Shown here: one piece after another, positions 16,317-25,473 of the stretch
Numbering within the stretch: position 1 is the first letter of the stretch
How the letters are laid out: each line of letters begins with the position of its first letter
The notes under the pieces: model-generated
Database searches by the model: none
What the model was told of the DNA's origin: nothing
Seen by the model: the letters and a program-made list of their open reading frames with translations, nothing else
DNA from: Comamonas sp. JUb58
GTDB lineage: Bacteria; Pseudomonadota; Gammaproteobacteria; Burkholderiales; Burkholderiaceae_C
Direction: 5' to 3'
DNA: 64,000 bases
Assembly: GCF_004364775.1 (NCBI RefSeq)
Contig: NZ_SOAL01000010.1
Span: forward strand, 168,134-232,133
Translations under genes and position numbers: made by a program

Positions 16317-17009
16317 ATGAGCGCAAACAACAACCAGGTTCCCCCCATTACCGAAGAAGACATCGCCGAGTTTCTGGTGCAGACACCGGATTTCTTCGAG
16401 CGCCAGGCCCAGGTGCTGACCGGCGTGCACATGGTCAGCCCTTACGGCAACCGCACCGTCAGCCTTCAGGAGCGCCAGGCCGAGATGCTGCGCGACAAGA
16501 TCAAGGGCCTGGAGCACCGAATCATGGACATGATGCGCAACGGCAGCCAGAACCACCACACTATCGACCGCATCCACCATTGGACCTGCGATGTCGTCAA
16601 GACCCGCAACCCGCTGCAGCTGCCCGAGGTGATTGCCGAGAGCCTGATGCAGCACTTCGAGGTGCCCCAGGTCGCGCTGCGGCTCTGGGATGTGGCCGAA
16701 ACCTACCTGAACGAACCCTTCGCCCAGGGCGTGAGCGCCGATGCCCGCAGCTTTGCGAGCTCGCTCTCCACGCCCTACTGCGGCCCCAATGTCGGTGTCG
16801 AGCCGGCCGGCTGGCTGCCCGACAGCGCCCAGGTGCAGTCGGTGGTGCTGCTGCCGCTGCGCGACGGCGCCATCTTGGGTGACACCCCCGCCTGGGGCCT
16901 GCTGGTGCTGGGCTCGCCCGATCCGGCCCGCTTCCAGGCCGACATGGACACCGACCTGCTCGAGCGCATTGGCGAGATTGCCGCCAGCGTGCTCTGCCGC
17001 CTGCGCTAG
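16317..17009 (+). CDS. DUF484 family protein
   Basis: This 230-residue protein has the DUF484 start pattern ITEEDIAEFLVQTPDFFERQ and the VSLQERQAEMLRDKIKGLE coiled-coil segment, followed by a GAF-like C-terminal half. DUF484 genes nearly always lie between dapF and xerC in proteobacteria, as here. The molecular role is not established. The xerC start lies five bases after its stop, so it is cotranscribed. Confidence 0.93.
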   Translation: MSANNNQVPPITEEDIAEFLVQTPDFFERQAQVLTGVHMVSPYGNRTVSLQERQAEMLRDKIKGLEHRIMDMMRNGSQNHHTIDRIHHWTCDVVKTRNPLQLPEVIAESLMQHFEVPQVALRLWDVAETYLNEPFAQGVSADARSFASSLSTPYCGPNVGVEPAGWLPDSAQVQSVVLLPLRDGAILGDTPAWGLLVLGSPDPARFQADMDTDLLERIGEIAASVLCRLR

Positions 17010-17014
17010 GCCCT

Positions 17015-17944
17015 ATGGACACCGCCGCGCTCAGCGCCCCCATGCTCCAGTACCTGGAGCATGTGCGCGTGCAAAAGCGGCTGGCACCACGCACGCACAC
17101 GCTCTACACGCTGGATTTGCAGCGCCTGTCGGCCATGGCGGCCGAGGCCCAGACCGAGGTGCTGCAGCTGGGCCCCCAGCACATCCGCCGCTTTGTTGCG
17201 CAGATGCATGCCGCAGGCCGCAGTGGCCGCGGCATTGCGCTGATCCTGAGTGGCTGGCGCGGCTTTTTTACCTGGGCCGGCCGCGAAGGCCTGGTCGAGC
17301 GCAACCCGGTGCAGGATGTGCGCGCCCCCAAATCCCCCAAGCCACTGCCCAAGGCCTTGTCGGTCGACGATGCGGTGCGCTTTTCCGAAGCCAGCCATGC
17401 CCAGGGCGACCCCTGGGTGCAGACCCGCGACAGCGCCATGGTCGAGCTGCTCTATGGCAGCGGCCTGCGCGTGGGCGAGCTGGTGGGCCTGGATACCGCT
17501 GCCAGCGTGCAGGCGCTGGGCTGGATCGATATGGAAGCGGCCGAGGCCCATGTGCTGGGCAAGGGCAGCAAGCGCCGCGTGGTGCCGGTGGGCAAGGCGG
17601 CCCTGGTGGCCCTGCAGGCCTGGCTGACCGTGCGTGACCAGGTGGCGCCCTGCGATGCGGCCCTGTTCATCGGCGTGCGCGGCGCCCGCCTGTCGGCCGC
17701 CAGCGTCTGGCAACGCCTGCGCGAGCGCAGCCTCGTCGCCGGCATGACCACGCCGGTGCATCCGCACATGCTGCGCCATTCCTTTGCCAGCCATGTGCTG
17801 CAATCCAGCCAGGATTTGCGCGCCGTGCAGGAGCTGCTGGGCCATGCCAGCATCACCACCACCCAGGTCTACACCCGGCTGGATTTTCAGCACCTGGCCC
17901 AGGTCTACGACCAGGCCCATCCCCGTGCCCGCAAAAAGGACTGA
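17015..17944 (+). CDS. xerC: Tyrosine recombinase XerC
   Basis: This 309-residue site-specific recombinase resolves chromosome dimers at dif together with XerD. The N-terminal SAM-like core-binding domain spans about 1-100. The catalytic residues are visible: Arg in YGSGLRVGEL, Lys in GKGSKRR, His-x-x-Arg in HMLRHSF, His in LLGHASI and nucleophile Tyr286 in QVYTRL. It ends the dapF operon and is followed by a strong hairpin. Its position downstream of dapF and DUF484 separates XerC from XerD and from integrases. Confidence 0.95.
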   Translation: MDTAALSAPMLQYLEHVRVQKRLAPRTHTLYTLDLQRLSAMAAEAQTEVLQLGPQHIRRFVAQMHAAGRSGRGIALILSGWRGFFTWAGREGLVERNPVQDVRAPKSPKPLPKALSVDDAVRFSEASHAQGDPWVQTRDSAMVELLYGSGLRVGELVGLDTAASVQALGWIDMEAAEAHVLGKGSKRRVVPVGKAALVALQAWLTVRDQVAPCDAALFIGVRGARLSAASVWQRLRERSLVAGMTTPVHPHMLRHSFASHVLQSSQDLRAVQELLGHASITTTQVYTRLDFQHLAQVYDQAHPRARKKD

Positions 17945-17963
17945 GTCCATCGCTCAAAAAGAC

Positions 17964-17997
17964 AAAACGGCCACCGAAGTAGATCAGTGGCCGTTTT
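17964..17997. terminator. Bidirectional terminator between xerC and rnpB
   Basis: AAAACGGCCAC and GTGGCCGTTTT form an 11-bp stem with a 12-base loop. An A-run on one side and a T-run on the other make it usable from both strands: xerC on plus and RNase P RNA on minus. Confidence 0.85.
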
Positions 17998-18011
17998 CTC
18001 CATTATCAAAG

Positions 18012-18353
18012 TGTGAAGTCTGCCGATAAGCCGGATTCTGTGCACCTGGGTTGCCCCAGGCGTGACCGCCATTACTCTGGGCCGGGTGTCACCACCACGG
18101 CTCGACGCTACCTACCCGCCAACTCTGCGGAACCACATCAACGCTGGCCTACTTGGTATTGCTGCGCGTAGAGATTGCCCGTTTCACCCCGGGTGGTTTA
18201 CCTTGCGGTACGCCCCCCGGACTCGTCTCTGTTGCTCTGATCCTCACCTCACGGTGGGCAGCCGTTAGCTGCTACGCTGTCCTGTGCAGTCCGGACGTTC
18301 CTCCAGTGCGGCCTTTCGGCACTAGCACCAGCGGCGGTCTGGCAGGCTTCACA
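18012..18353 (-). ncRNA. rnpB: RNase P RNA, bacterial class A
   Basis: On the minus strand, a helix-P1 pair closes the RNA: GTGAAGCCTGCC at the 5' end (18352-18341) pairs with GGCAGACTTCAC at the 3' end. Between them are the family hallmarks GAGGAACGTCCGGACT and the 3' AGAATCCGGCTTATCGGC segment. The span is about 340 nt, normal for the class. It processes tRNA 5' ends with RnpA. An AATAAT -10 box seven bases before the first P1 base supports the 5' end. Exact termini are approximate. Confidence 0.95.
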
Positions 18354-18441
18354 GGCGTGATTATTCCACCGAATGGCAGCCGCCCGCGCCAGCTGCGCAA
18401 AAACTGCATGCCGCTGCCGGGGTAAACCACATCTTGCCGCC

Positions 18442-19239
18442 CTATTCCGCCACCGCGCTGCTGAACTCGCGCCGGAACTGCTCGGGCGGCATGCCCGCTG
18501 CGCGCTGGAACATCGCGATAAAGGCCGAGGCCGTGCTGTAGCCCAGGTCAAAGGCGATCTCCTGCACCGTCTGGCCCTGGCCCAGCGCATCCACCGCGCA
18601 GAGGTGGCGCAGGCGCTGGCGCCATTCGGCCAGGCCCATACCCAGCTCCTGGTGGCAGTGGCGCGCCAGGGTGCGCTCGGTCATGTGTACTGATGCCGCC
18701 CAATCGGCCATGGTGCGGCGGCTGCCGGGCTCGGCCTTGAGGGCATCGAGCACCGCCAGCAGCGCCTTGGACTGGGCCGATGGCAGAAAACTGTGCTCGG
18801 GCGGCGCCAGCCGCAGCTGGTCCACCATCACCTCGGCCAGACGCAGGTCTTCGGGCGTTGCGGGCCGGCGTATGTCGCGCTGGGCCAGATCGGCCAGGAT
18901 GCTGCGCGCAATGGCGCTGATGCGGATGATGCAGGCATGCTGCGGCAGGCCCGTGCACAGCGCCGGCTGCACATAGAACGAGCGGTAGACCGCTGCCTGC
19001 GGCACATAGCAGTTGTGCTCCACCGCCGGCGGAATCCAGATGCCGTACTGCGGCGGCGCCACCAGGCTGCGCCCCTGGGTGACGATGGTCATCGTGCCAT
19101 GCGATGTGTAGTTCAGATGCCCGGGCCGGTGGCTGTGCGCATCGGCAAAACTGCCGGCGGCAAACTCGTCATAGCGCACCAGATAGGGCGCCGTCTCGGC
19201 ATCCACGTCGTAAATCTTCAGTGCCTGGCCTGTCGCCAT
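18442..19239 (-). CDS. AraC-family transcriptional regulator with cupin-type N-terminus
   Basis: This 265-residue regulator has an AraC_binding-type N-terminal domain with HSHRPGH and two C-terminal helix-turn-helix motifs (TMADWAASVHMTERTLARH and VQEIAFDLGYSTASAF). The ATG at 19239 has AGGAGG five bases upstream, which decides against the longer upstream frame. It is divergent from a DMT exporter gene, and the shared gap has a 21-bp-spaced direct repeat. The likely role is control of that exporter. The ligand is unknown. Confidence 0.88.
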   Translation of the reverse strand: MATGQALKIYDVDAETAPYLVRYDEFAAGSFADAHSHRPGHLNYTSHGTMTIVTQGRSLVAPPQYGIWIPPAVEHNCYVPQAAVYRSFYVQPALCTGLPQHACIIRISAIARSILADLAQRDIRRPATPEDLRLAEVMVDQLRLAPPEHSFLPSAQSKALLAVLDALKAEPGSRRTMADWAASVHMTERTLARHCHQELGMGLAEWRQRLRHLCAVDALGQGQTVQEIAFDLGYSTASAFIAMFQRAAGMPPEQFRREFSSAVAE

Positions 19240-19270
19240 CCTGGCCTCCTTGCCTGCCGCACCGCGCAAT

Positions 19271-19298
19271 ATGTCTGGCTTGGTGCTTTAAATGTCTG
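19271..19298. promoter_or_regulatory. Direct repeat with 21-bp period in the AraC/exporter gap
   Basis: ATGTCTG occurs at 19271-19277 and again at 19292-19298, exactly 21 bp apart and in the same orientation. This is the geometry of AraC-family half-sites (two helical turns). It lies 32 bases upstream of the AraC start and about 70 bases upstream of the exporter ATG. The assignment to this AraC protein is inference. Confidence 0.45.
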
Positions 19299-19366
19299 AT
19301 TGCAGCTATAGGCTTTAAACCTGCCACAGCGATGATAGCAGCCAGATGTTTTTGAGTTCTTGAGCT

Positions 19367-20269
19367 ATGCAATACCTGTATCCGCTGCTGGCGGTCTTGA
19401 TCTGGTCCGGCAACACGGTGGTCAGCAAACAAGCTGCTGGCGCCATCGCACCCATTGAAATCGGCTTTCTGCGCTGGGTGCTGGCGGTGCTGCTGGTCAC
19501 CCCCGTGCTGCTTCCGGCGGTCTGGCGCAACCGCGAGGCCATCCGGGGCCATGCCGGCCAGATCCTGGTGCTGGGCGTGCTGGGCATGGTGGTCTACCAA
19601 AGCTGTGCCTACTTTGCCGCCGCCTACACCACGGCCACGCACATGGGCATCATCCTGACCCTGTCGCCGCTGGTGGTGCTGGGCATCTGCGTGGGCCTGC
19701 TGGGCCAGGTGCTGACGGCCGGTGGCGCCATCGGCTCGGTGCTGGCCTTTGCCGGCGTGGTGCTGGTGATCAGCGAGGGGCATCCCGTCTCCCTGCTGGA
19801 ACAGGGTATCAACCGCGGCGATCTGCTGATGCTGCTGGCCTGCCTGGCCTATGCGGCCTACAACATCCTGCTCAAGCGCTGGGCCATGCCGCGCGTGCCC
19901 AGCTGGCAGCTGCTGTACCTGCAGATGGTGGTGGCCATGTTTGCGCAGTTGCCCTTCTACCTGGCCTCGCCCAAGGTCGGCCTCAATGCGGACAACTGGT
20001 ACCTGGTCGCCTATGCCGGCACCATGGCCTCCATCGTGGCAACCTGGATGTGGATGACGGCCGTCGCCAAGCTCGGGCCGAGTCGCTCGATCATGTTCTT
20101 CAACCTGACCCCGCTGCTGACCGCGCTGATCGCCTCGGCCTGGGCCAAGGAGCAGCTGCACAGCTACCTCTGGATGGGCGGCGCAATGACCATTTTTGGC
20201 GTGCTGCTGGCCGAGCTGTGGAAAACGCCGCTGCGCCGTGCCAGGGATGCCGCCGGCCGGGCTGCCTGA
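19367..20269 (+). CDS. DMT-superfamily (EamA) transporter
   Basis: This 300-residue membrane protein has ten predicted helices and two EamA halves; the second half contains AKLGPSRSIMFFNLTPLLTALIA. Family members are mostly metabolite or drug exporters of the RhaT/YdcZ type. It is divergent from an AraC regulator, with 127 bp between starts, a common arrangement for inducible export. Substrate unknown. Confidence 0.85.
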   Translation: MQYLYPLLAVLIWSGNTVVSKQAAGAIAPIEIGFLRWVLAVLLVTPVLLPAVWRNREAIRGHAGQILVLGVLGMVVYQSCAYFAAAYTTATHMGIILTLSPLVVLGICVGLLGQVLTAGGAIGSVLAFAGVVLVISEGHPVSLLEQGINRGDLLMLLACLAYAAYNILLKRWAMPRVPSWQLLYLQMVVAMFAQLPFYLASPKVGLNADNWYLVAYAGTMASIVATWMWMTAVAKLGPSRSIMFFNLTPLLTALIASAWAKEQLHSYLWMGGAMTIFGVLLAELWKTPLRRARDAAGRAA

Positions 20270-20273
20270 GCGT

Positions 20274-20444
20274 TCATCCCATCGCCAGCAGGTCGTAGAT
20301 GATCCTGGCCATCAGCGCCAGCAGGCCGCCAATGGACAGCAGCATCAGCCAGGGCGCCCAGACCTTGTCGCGCCAGGAAAAGCCCAGCAACAGGCTGACG
20401 CAGCAGATACCCAGCAAAACCAGGGTGGTGTTGAAACTCAGCAA
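20274..20444 (-). CDS. Small two-helix membrane protein
   Basis: This 56-residue hydrophobic protein has two predicted helices (about 4-20 and 30-52) separated by SWRDKVWAP. I chose the TTG at 20444 because AGGAGG lies just upstream; a GTG at 20459 would put that site inside the gene and add five residues. It ends four bases from the convergent exporter stop. I do not recognise the family. Confidence 0.5.
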   Translation of the reverse strand: MLSFNTTLVLLGICCVSLLLGFSWRDKVWAPWLMLLSIGGLLALMARIIYDLLAMG

Positions 20445-20664
20445 ACGGCCTCCTTGCACAGCGGTGTGGTTCAGTGCCCATCTTCGGCCGGTGGGCTGCT
20501 GGCGGTATTGACGGCCATCAAGAAAGGCCGATGGGCGGGTGGCTGTAGTCCCATTTCGTTAAGAACATCCTGGACATATTGATATTCCAGACGGAATGAT
20601 CAACTGCGTCACAATGGTTCGGCAATTTCCACCCCCTTTTTTATCCCGATCCGCTGGAGGCTCC

Positions 20665-21582
20665 ATGAAAGTTGAGAATATTCTGCACACCATTGGCAAC
20701 ACGCCGGTGGTCCATATCAACCGTTTGTTCGGCGCTGGCGCCCAGGTCTGGATCAAGTCCGAGCGCAGCAATCCCGGCGGCTCCATCAAGGACCGCATCG
20801 CGCTGGCGATGATCGAAGATGCCGAAAAGACCGGCGCGCTCAAGCCCGGCGGCACCATCATCGAGCCCACCAGCGGCAATACCGGCGTGGGCCTGGCCCT
20901 GGTCGCAGCGGTCAAGGGCTACAAGCTCATCCTGGTGATGCCCGAGAGCATGTCCATCGAACGCCGCCGCCTGATGCTGGCCTATGGCGCCAGCTTTGAC
21001 CTGACGCCCAAGGAAAAGGGCATGAAGGGCGCGATCGCCCGTGCCGAAGAGCTGGCCGCGCAAACCCCCGGCTCCTGGATTCCGCAGCAGTTCGAGAACC
21101 CCGCCAATACCGCCGTGCATGAACGCACCACCGCACAGGAAGTGCTGGCCGATTTCCCCGATGGCCTGGATGTGCTGATCACCGGCGTGGGCACCGGCGG
21201 CCACCTCTCCGGCGTGGCCCATGTGCTCAAGGCCAAGTTCCCGCAGCTCAAGGTCTATGCGGTCGAGCCCACCGCCTCGCCCGTCATTTCGGGCGGCCAG
21301 CCTGCTCCGCACCCCATCCAGGGCATTGGCGCCGGCTTTATCCCGCGCAACCTCGACACCAGCGTGCTCGACGGCGTGATCCAGGTCGATGCCGAGCCCG
21401 CCCGTGAATACGCCCGCCGCGCCGCGCGCGAGGAAGGCCTGCTGGTCGGCATCTCCTCGGGCGCCACCCTGGCCGCCATCGCGCAAAAGCTGCCCGAGCT
21501 GCCACCGAACGCCAAGGTGCTGGGATTTGCCTACGACACCGGCGAGCGCTACCTGTCGGTGGACGGCTTCCTGCCCGCCTGA
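20665..21582 (+). CDS. cysK: Cysteine synthase (O-acetylserine sulfhydrylase)
   Basis: This 305-residue fold-type II PLP enzyme replaces the acetyl group of O-acetylserine with sulfide. The PLP-binding Lys lies in NPGGSIKDR (about residue 41), and PTSGNTG and the GTGGHLSG glycine loop are intact. The GGAGG seven bases before the ATG at 20665 sets the start. About 90 bp upstream is a near-palindrome (CTGG ... ATAT-TG-ATAT ... CCAG, 20571-20591) that might be a regulatory site. A terminator hairpin follows the gene. Confidence 0.95.
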   Translation: MKVENILHTIGNTPVVHINRLFGAGAQVWIKSERSNPGGSIKDRIALAMIEDAEKTGALKPGGTIIEPTSGNTGVGLALVAAVKGYKLILVMPESMSIERRRLMLAYGASFDLTPKEKGMKGAIARAEELAAQTPGSWIPQQFENPANTAVHERTTAQEVLADFPDGLDVLITGVGTGGHLSGVAHVLKAKFPQLKVYAVEPTASPVISGGQPAPHPIQGIGAGFIPRNLDTSVLDGVIQVDAEPAREYARRAAREEGLLVGISSGATLAAIAQKLPELPPNAKVLGFAYDTGERYLSVDGFLPA

Positions 21583-21606
21583 TAGCCCTCCTCGCCCCCT
21601 TCGCTC

Positions 21607-21640
21607 AGCCCCTGGCCGCACAGCCAGGGGCTTTCTTATT
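21607..21640 (+). terminator. Intrinsic terminator after cysK
   Basis: AGCCCCTGG and CCAGGGGCT form a 9-bp stem, with a T-rich tail (TTCTTATT). It lies 25 bases after the cysK stop. Confidence 0.85.
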
Positions 21641-21774
21641 ACCTATCGTCACATCAATATCGATAACCACCATTAATCAAAAGCGCCAGCCGTGCCATAT
21701 TGCAGGCCGGGCGGGTTTTCAAGTCGCACCCGCCTGTTCACCACCAAGCAATCCCAACATATGGAGGAACCGTG

Positions 21775-23274
21775 ATGCAATTTTCCTGGAACGATCCCAC
21801 GGCGATCATGTTCGCCATCTACCTGGTGGCCATGCTGGCCATCGGCTGGCTCGGCTACCTGGGCACCAAGAACCTGTCCGACTACATCCTGGGCGGCCGC
21901 AGCCTGGGCAGCTTTGTCACCGCGCTGTCGGCCGGTGCCTCGGACATGAGCGGCTGGCTGCTGATGGGCTTGCCAGGCGCCATTTACGCCACCGGTCTGT
22001 CCGAATCCTGGATTGCGGTGGGCCTGGTCTTTGGCGCCTACCTCAACTGGTTCTTTGTGGCCGGGCGCCTGCGCCTCTACACCGAGCGCGCCGGCAATGC
22101 GTTGACCCTGCCCGACTACCTGGCCAACCGCTTTGAAGACCGCAGCAATGTGCTGCGCATCGTCACCGCGCTGGTGATCCTGGTGTTCTTCACCCTGTAC
22201 TGCGCCTCCGGTGTCGTCGCTGGCGCACGCCTGTTTGAGAACATGTTCGGCATGCCCTATACCACCGCGCTGTGGGTGGGTGCAGCCTGCACCATCGCCT
22301 ATGTGCTGATTGGCGGCTTTCTGGCCGTGAGCTGGACCGACACCATCCAGGCCTCGCTGATGATCACCGCCTTGCTGCTGGCACCGGTGATCGCCTGGCT
22401 GGCGGTGCAAGGCCAGCTGCAGCCCGGCCAGGACCTGCATGCCATCGTCAGCGCCGAGAAGTTCGATCTGCTGCGCGGCGCCAGCGTGGCGGGCATTGTC
22501 TCCTTGCTGGCCTGGGGCCTGGGCTACTTTGGCCAGCCGCATATCCTTGTGCGTTTCATGGCGGCCTCGTCGGTGCAGACCATTCCTGCAGCGCGCCGCA
22601 TCAGCATGACCTGGATGGTGCTGTGCCTGGGCGGTGCGGTGGCCGTGGGCTTTATCGGCATTCCGTATTTCGCCGCCCATCCTGAAGGCGCTGCGGCAGT
22701 GAACGCCAATGCCGAGACTGTGTTCATGGAGATCACCAAACAGCTGTTCAACCCCTGGATCGCCGGCGCCTTGCTGGCCGCCATTCTGGCTGCGGTGATG
22801 AGCACCTTGTCCTGCCAGTTGCTGGTTTGCTCCAGCGCGCTGACCGAAGACATCTACCGGGTGTTTCTGCGCAAGCAGGCCAGCCAGACCGAGCTAGTCT
22901 GGGTGGGCCGGGCGATGGTGCTGCTGGTAGCGCTGATTGCCATTGCTATCGCCAGCAACCCCGAGGCCAAGGTGCTGGGCATGGTGAGCTATGCCTGGGC
23001 GGGCTTTGGTGCCGCTTTTGGCCCGGTCATCATCCTGTCGCTGTTCTGGGGCCGTATGACGCGTGGCGGCGCGCTGGCCGGCATCATCGTCGGTGCCGTC
23101 ACCGTACTGGTCTGGAAGCAGCTTGGCTGGCTGGGTCTGTACGAGATCATTCCCGGCTTTGTGTTTGCCTGGATCGCTGCGGTGGTCGTGAGCCGCATGG
23201 GGCCGCCGCCATCTGCCACGATGCAGCAGGCCCATGCGGAGGTTGCGCAGGAGTTCGCCCGCCTGCAGCGCTGA
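21775..23274 (+). CDS. putP: Sodium/proline symporter
   Basis: This 499-residue member of the solute:sodium symporter family has about 13 membrane helices. Visible motifs are the SAGASDMSGWLLMGLPGA sodium-site segment in helix 2, GQPHILVRFMAA (PutP-type) and ADMQLLV-like C-terminal segments. The length is close to that of E. coli PutP (502). GGAGG lies seven bases before the ATG. It imports proline with Na+ at the inner membrane; putA is not in the window. Confidence 0.93.
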   Translation: MQFSWNDPTAIMFAIYLVAMLAIGWLGYLGTKNLSDYILGGRSLGSFVTALSAGASDMSGWLLMGLPGAIYATGLSESWIAVGLVFGAYLNWFFVAGRLRLYTERAGNALTLPDYLANRFEDRSNVLRIVTALVILVFFTLYCASGVVAGARLFENMFGMPYTTALWVGAACTIAYVLIGGFLAVSWTDTIQASLMITALLLAPVIAWLAVQGQLQPGQDLHAIVSAEKFDLLRGASVAGIVSLLAWGLGYFGQPHILVRFMAASSVQTIPAARRISMTWMVLCLGGAVAVGFIGIPYFAAHPEGAAAVNANAETVFMEITKQLFNPWIAGALLAAILAAVMSTLSCQLLVCSSALTEDIYRVFLRKQASQTELVWVGRAMVLLVALIAIAIASNPEAKVLGMVSYAWAGFGAAFGPVIILSLFWGRMTRGGALAGIIVGAVTVLVWKQLGWLGLYEIIPGFVFAWIAAVVVSRMGPPPSATMQQAHAEVAQEFARLQR

Positions 23275-23290
23275 TCGTCGCCTGTCCAAA

Positions 23291-23322
23291 AGCAAAAGCC
23301 GCTCCGAGGAGCGGCTTTTGCT
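23291..23322. terminator. Shared terminator of convergent putP and tctA
   Basis: AGCAAAAGCCGCTCC and GGAGCGGCTTTTGCT form a perfect 15-bp stem. A- and T-runs on both flanks allow use from either strand. Confidence 0.88.
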
Positions 23323-23336
23323 TGGGGCGGCGAGGC

Positions 23337-24890
23337 TTACTTGGCCACCACCACGCCAGCGTCCGAGGTCTCTTGCGCGATGGCCTCTGCCACCTTGCTC
23401 ACGCTGGAGCGCTTGCGCCAGGCCGACCAGGTCACAGCAGCCAGCAGGAACAGGCTGATGCAGACAAAGGTCGCGCTGATGGGGCGCTGCATGAAGACCA
23501 TCATGTCACCACGGGACAGCAGCAGCGCACGGCGGAAGTTTTCTTCCATCATCGGGCCGAGCACAAAGCCCAGCATGATCGGCGCGACCGAGAAATCCAG
23601 CACCATCAGGATGGCACCGATGATGCCGAAGGCCAGCACCTCCCAGATGTGGAACAGGCTGTTTTGCGTGGTGAACACACCGACCGCAATGAAGAACATC
23701 GCCGACGGGAACAGGTACTTGTAAGGCACGGCCAGCATCTTGACCCAGACGCCGATCAGCGGCACGTTCAGAATCATCAGGATCACGTTACCGATCCAGA
23801 AGCTGGCGATCAGGCCCCAGAAAATGTCCGGATGCTCGGTGATCAACTGAGGACCAGGCTGAATGCCCTGGATCAGCAGCGCGCCCAGCAGCAGCGCCAT
23901 CACGGCGTCACCGGGGATGCCCAGACTCATGGTCGGAATGAAGTCCACCTGGGTCTTCGAGTGCGCGGAGGCCTCGGGGGCGGCCACGCCAGCGATCATG
24001 CCGGTACCAAAACGGCTCGGATCCTTGGCCACCTTTTGCTCCAGCGCATAGGCGATGAAGGTGGTGATGGTCGGGCCCGTGCCGGGCATCGCGCCAAACA
24101 GGGTGCCCACGGCCGTGCCGCGCACCATCGGCCAGAAGGCTTCCTTCAGCTCACCCATCGAGGGGCGCATGTCACGGATGCGCATCTTGGTGTTGCTGGT
24201 GATCGCCTTCATCTTGTTGACGTTGAGCAGGAAGTCGGCAATACCGAACAAGCCCATCGCCACGGCCACCATTTCCAGGCCATCGCTCAGGTCCGGGATG
24301 TCGAAGGCAAAGCGGAAGGTACCGCTGTTCACGTCGGTGCCGACGATGCCGCAGAGCAGACCGAACAAGGTCATGGCCACGCCCTTGAGCGGCGAGCCGC
24401 GCGACATGGTCGAGCCTGCGAGCAGGCCCAGCAGCATGATGGAGAACAGCTCGGCCGGGCCAAACTTGAACGCGATCGTGGTCAGCAGTGGCGAGGCGAA
24501 GATCATCACGATGATGCCGACCGAAGCGGCAAAGAACGAGCAGATCATCGTGATACCGAGCGCGGTTCCGCCCTTGCCCTTCTTGGTCATCGGGTAGCCG
24601 TCCAGGCAAGTCACTGCATGGGGCGGGTGCGATGGCAGGTTCAGCAAGATGGCGCCAATGGCGCCGCCGTACTGGGAACCGTAGAAGATACCAGCCAGCA
24701 TCAGGATGGCAGGCACCGGATGCATGGTGTAGGTCAGTGGCAGCAGAATGGAGATCGCCGACAGCGCGCCCATGCCCGGCAACACGCCGATCAGGTTGCC
24801 CACCAGGACGCCGAAAAACGACCACATCAGGTTATGGCCCTGGAAGGCGATGCCAAAGCCGTACCAAAGGTCTTGCAGTGCTTGTCCCAT
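23337..24890 (-). CDS. tctA: Tripartite tricarboxylate transporter, large membrane subunit TctA
   Basis: This 517-residue, about 12-helix subunit forms the conduction path. The family hallmarks GVLPGMGALSAISILLPLTY and GAMPGTGPTITTFIAYALEQ are visible, as is SHSKTQVDFIPTMSLGIPGD. It starts four bases after the tctB stop and ends next to the shared terminator. The system takes up citrate-like or other carboxylates with a periplasmic TctC protein, which is not encoded here. Confidence 0.95.
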   Translation of the reverse strand: MGQALQDLWYGFGIAFQGHNLMWSFFGVLVGNLIGVLPGMGALSAISILLPLTYTMHPVPAILMLAGIFYGSQYGGAIGAILLNLPSHPPHAVTCLDGYPMTKKGKGGTALGITMICSFFAASVGIIVMIFASPLLTTIAFKFGPAELFSIMLLGLLAGSTMSRGSPLKGVAMTLFGLLCGIVGTDVNSGTFRFAFDIPDLSDGLEMVAVAMGLFGIADFLLNVNKMKAITSNTKMRIRDMRPSMGELKEAFWPMVRGTAVGTLFGAMPGTGPTITTFIAYALEQKVAKDPSRFGTGMIAGVAAPEASAHSKTQVDFIPTMSLGIPGDAVMALLLGALLIQGIQPGPQLITEHPDIFWGLIASFWIGNVILMILNVPLIGVWVKMLAVPYKYLFPSAMFFIAVGVFTTQNSLFHIWEVLAFGIIGAILMVLDFSVAPIMLGFVLGPMMEENFRRALLLSRGDMMVFMQRPISATFVCISLFLLAAVTWSAWRKRSSVSKVAEAIAQETSDAGVVVAK

Positions 24891-24893
24891 GGC

Positions 24894-25376
24894 TTACATC
24901 CCCCACCTGACCAGCGGCATCTGCACCTGCAGCGCCCACCAGAAAATCACCACGGCGACAATCATCATCGACATGGCCAGCACAAAGCAGGCCATGACGC
25001 TGTTGCTGCGGTCACCCAAAGCGCAGATAAACACGATGGCAAAGGTCGCCGGCAGCAGGCCCAGGTATTCGCCACAGAAGTAGAAGGCAATGGTGCCCAG
25101 AATGATGCAGGCTGCACCCCGGAAATCGGGAATGTCATGCTTGTGGCCCACCAGCGCCGCTTCGTCGCCGGGGCCTTTTTTCTTGGCACTCAGCGCAATC
25201 AGCACGCCCGTCAGCGCCAGCAAAATGCCGACCGCAAATGGGAAGTAGCCTGGTCCCATGTGGGCCAGCGAGCCGATGTTGTAGCTTTGTGCCGCGTAGG
25301 CAGCGCTGCCACCGAGCAGGATCATCAGCGCGCCGCCGTAGTAATCCTTGTTGTAGCTCTTGCCGCCGGCGCTCAT
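24894..25376 (-). CDS. tctB: Tripartite tricarboxylate transporter, small membrane subunit TctB
   Basis: This 160-residue, four-helix subunit has the TctB pattern with HMGPGYFPFAVGILLALTG in the first half and a C-terminal helix pair. The ATG at 25376 has AAGGAG upstream and overlaps the stop of a 22-codon upstream ORF (ATGA). It acts with TctA. The usual first gene of the operon, tctC, is missing upstream. Confidence 0.92.
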   Translation of the reverse strand: MSAGGKSYNKDYYGGALMILLGGSAAYAAQSYNIGSLAHMGPGYFPFAVGILLALTGVLIALSAKKKGPGDEAALVGHKHDIPDFRGAACIILGTIAFYFCGEYLGLLPATFAIVFICALGDRSNSVMACFVLAMSMMIVAVVIFWWALQVQMPLVRWGM

Positions 25377-25441
25377 GGCCGCTCCTTGGCGGGCGCCCGG
25401 CGCCCATGCGCACCCGCGAGGGTGGACCTGTGTTGACTCAT
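25373..25441 (-). CDS. 22-codon ORF translationally coupled to tctB (leader peptide or gene remnant)
   Basis: An ATG at 25441 has a near-perfect AAGGAG six bases upstream and reads MSQHRSTLAGAHGRRAPAKERP before a stop that overlaps the tctB ATG. The peptide is basic and has no membrane segment. A strong ribosome-binding site plus the ATGA overlap suggests that ribosomes reaching the stop restart at tctB. It may be a regulatory leader, or the fused ends of a deleted tctC. There is no direct evidence that the peptide itself has a function. Confidence 0.5.
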   Translation of the reverse strand: MSQHRSTLAGAHGRRAPAKERP

Positions 25442-25473
25442 GTTCGTCTCCTTTTCTTACAACTTGCGCGGAA

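Noticed and set aside
22827..25436. 869-residue plus-strand frame across tctA/tctB
   Set aside because: It is a His/Gln/Arg-rich antisense shadow of the tct genes; high GC content makes such frames common.
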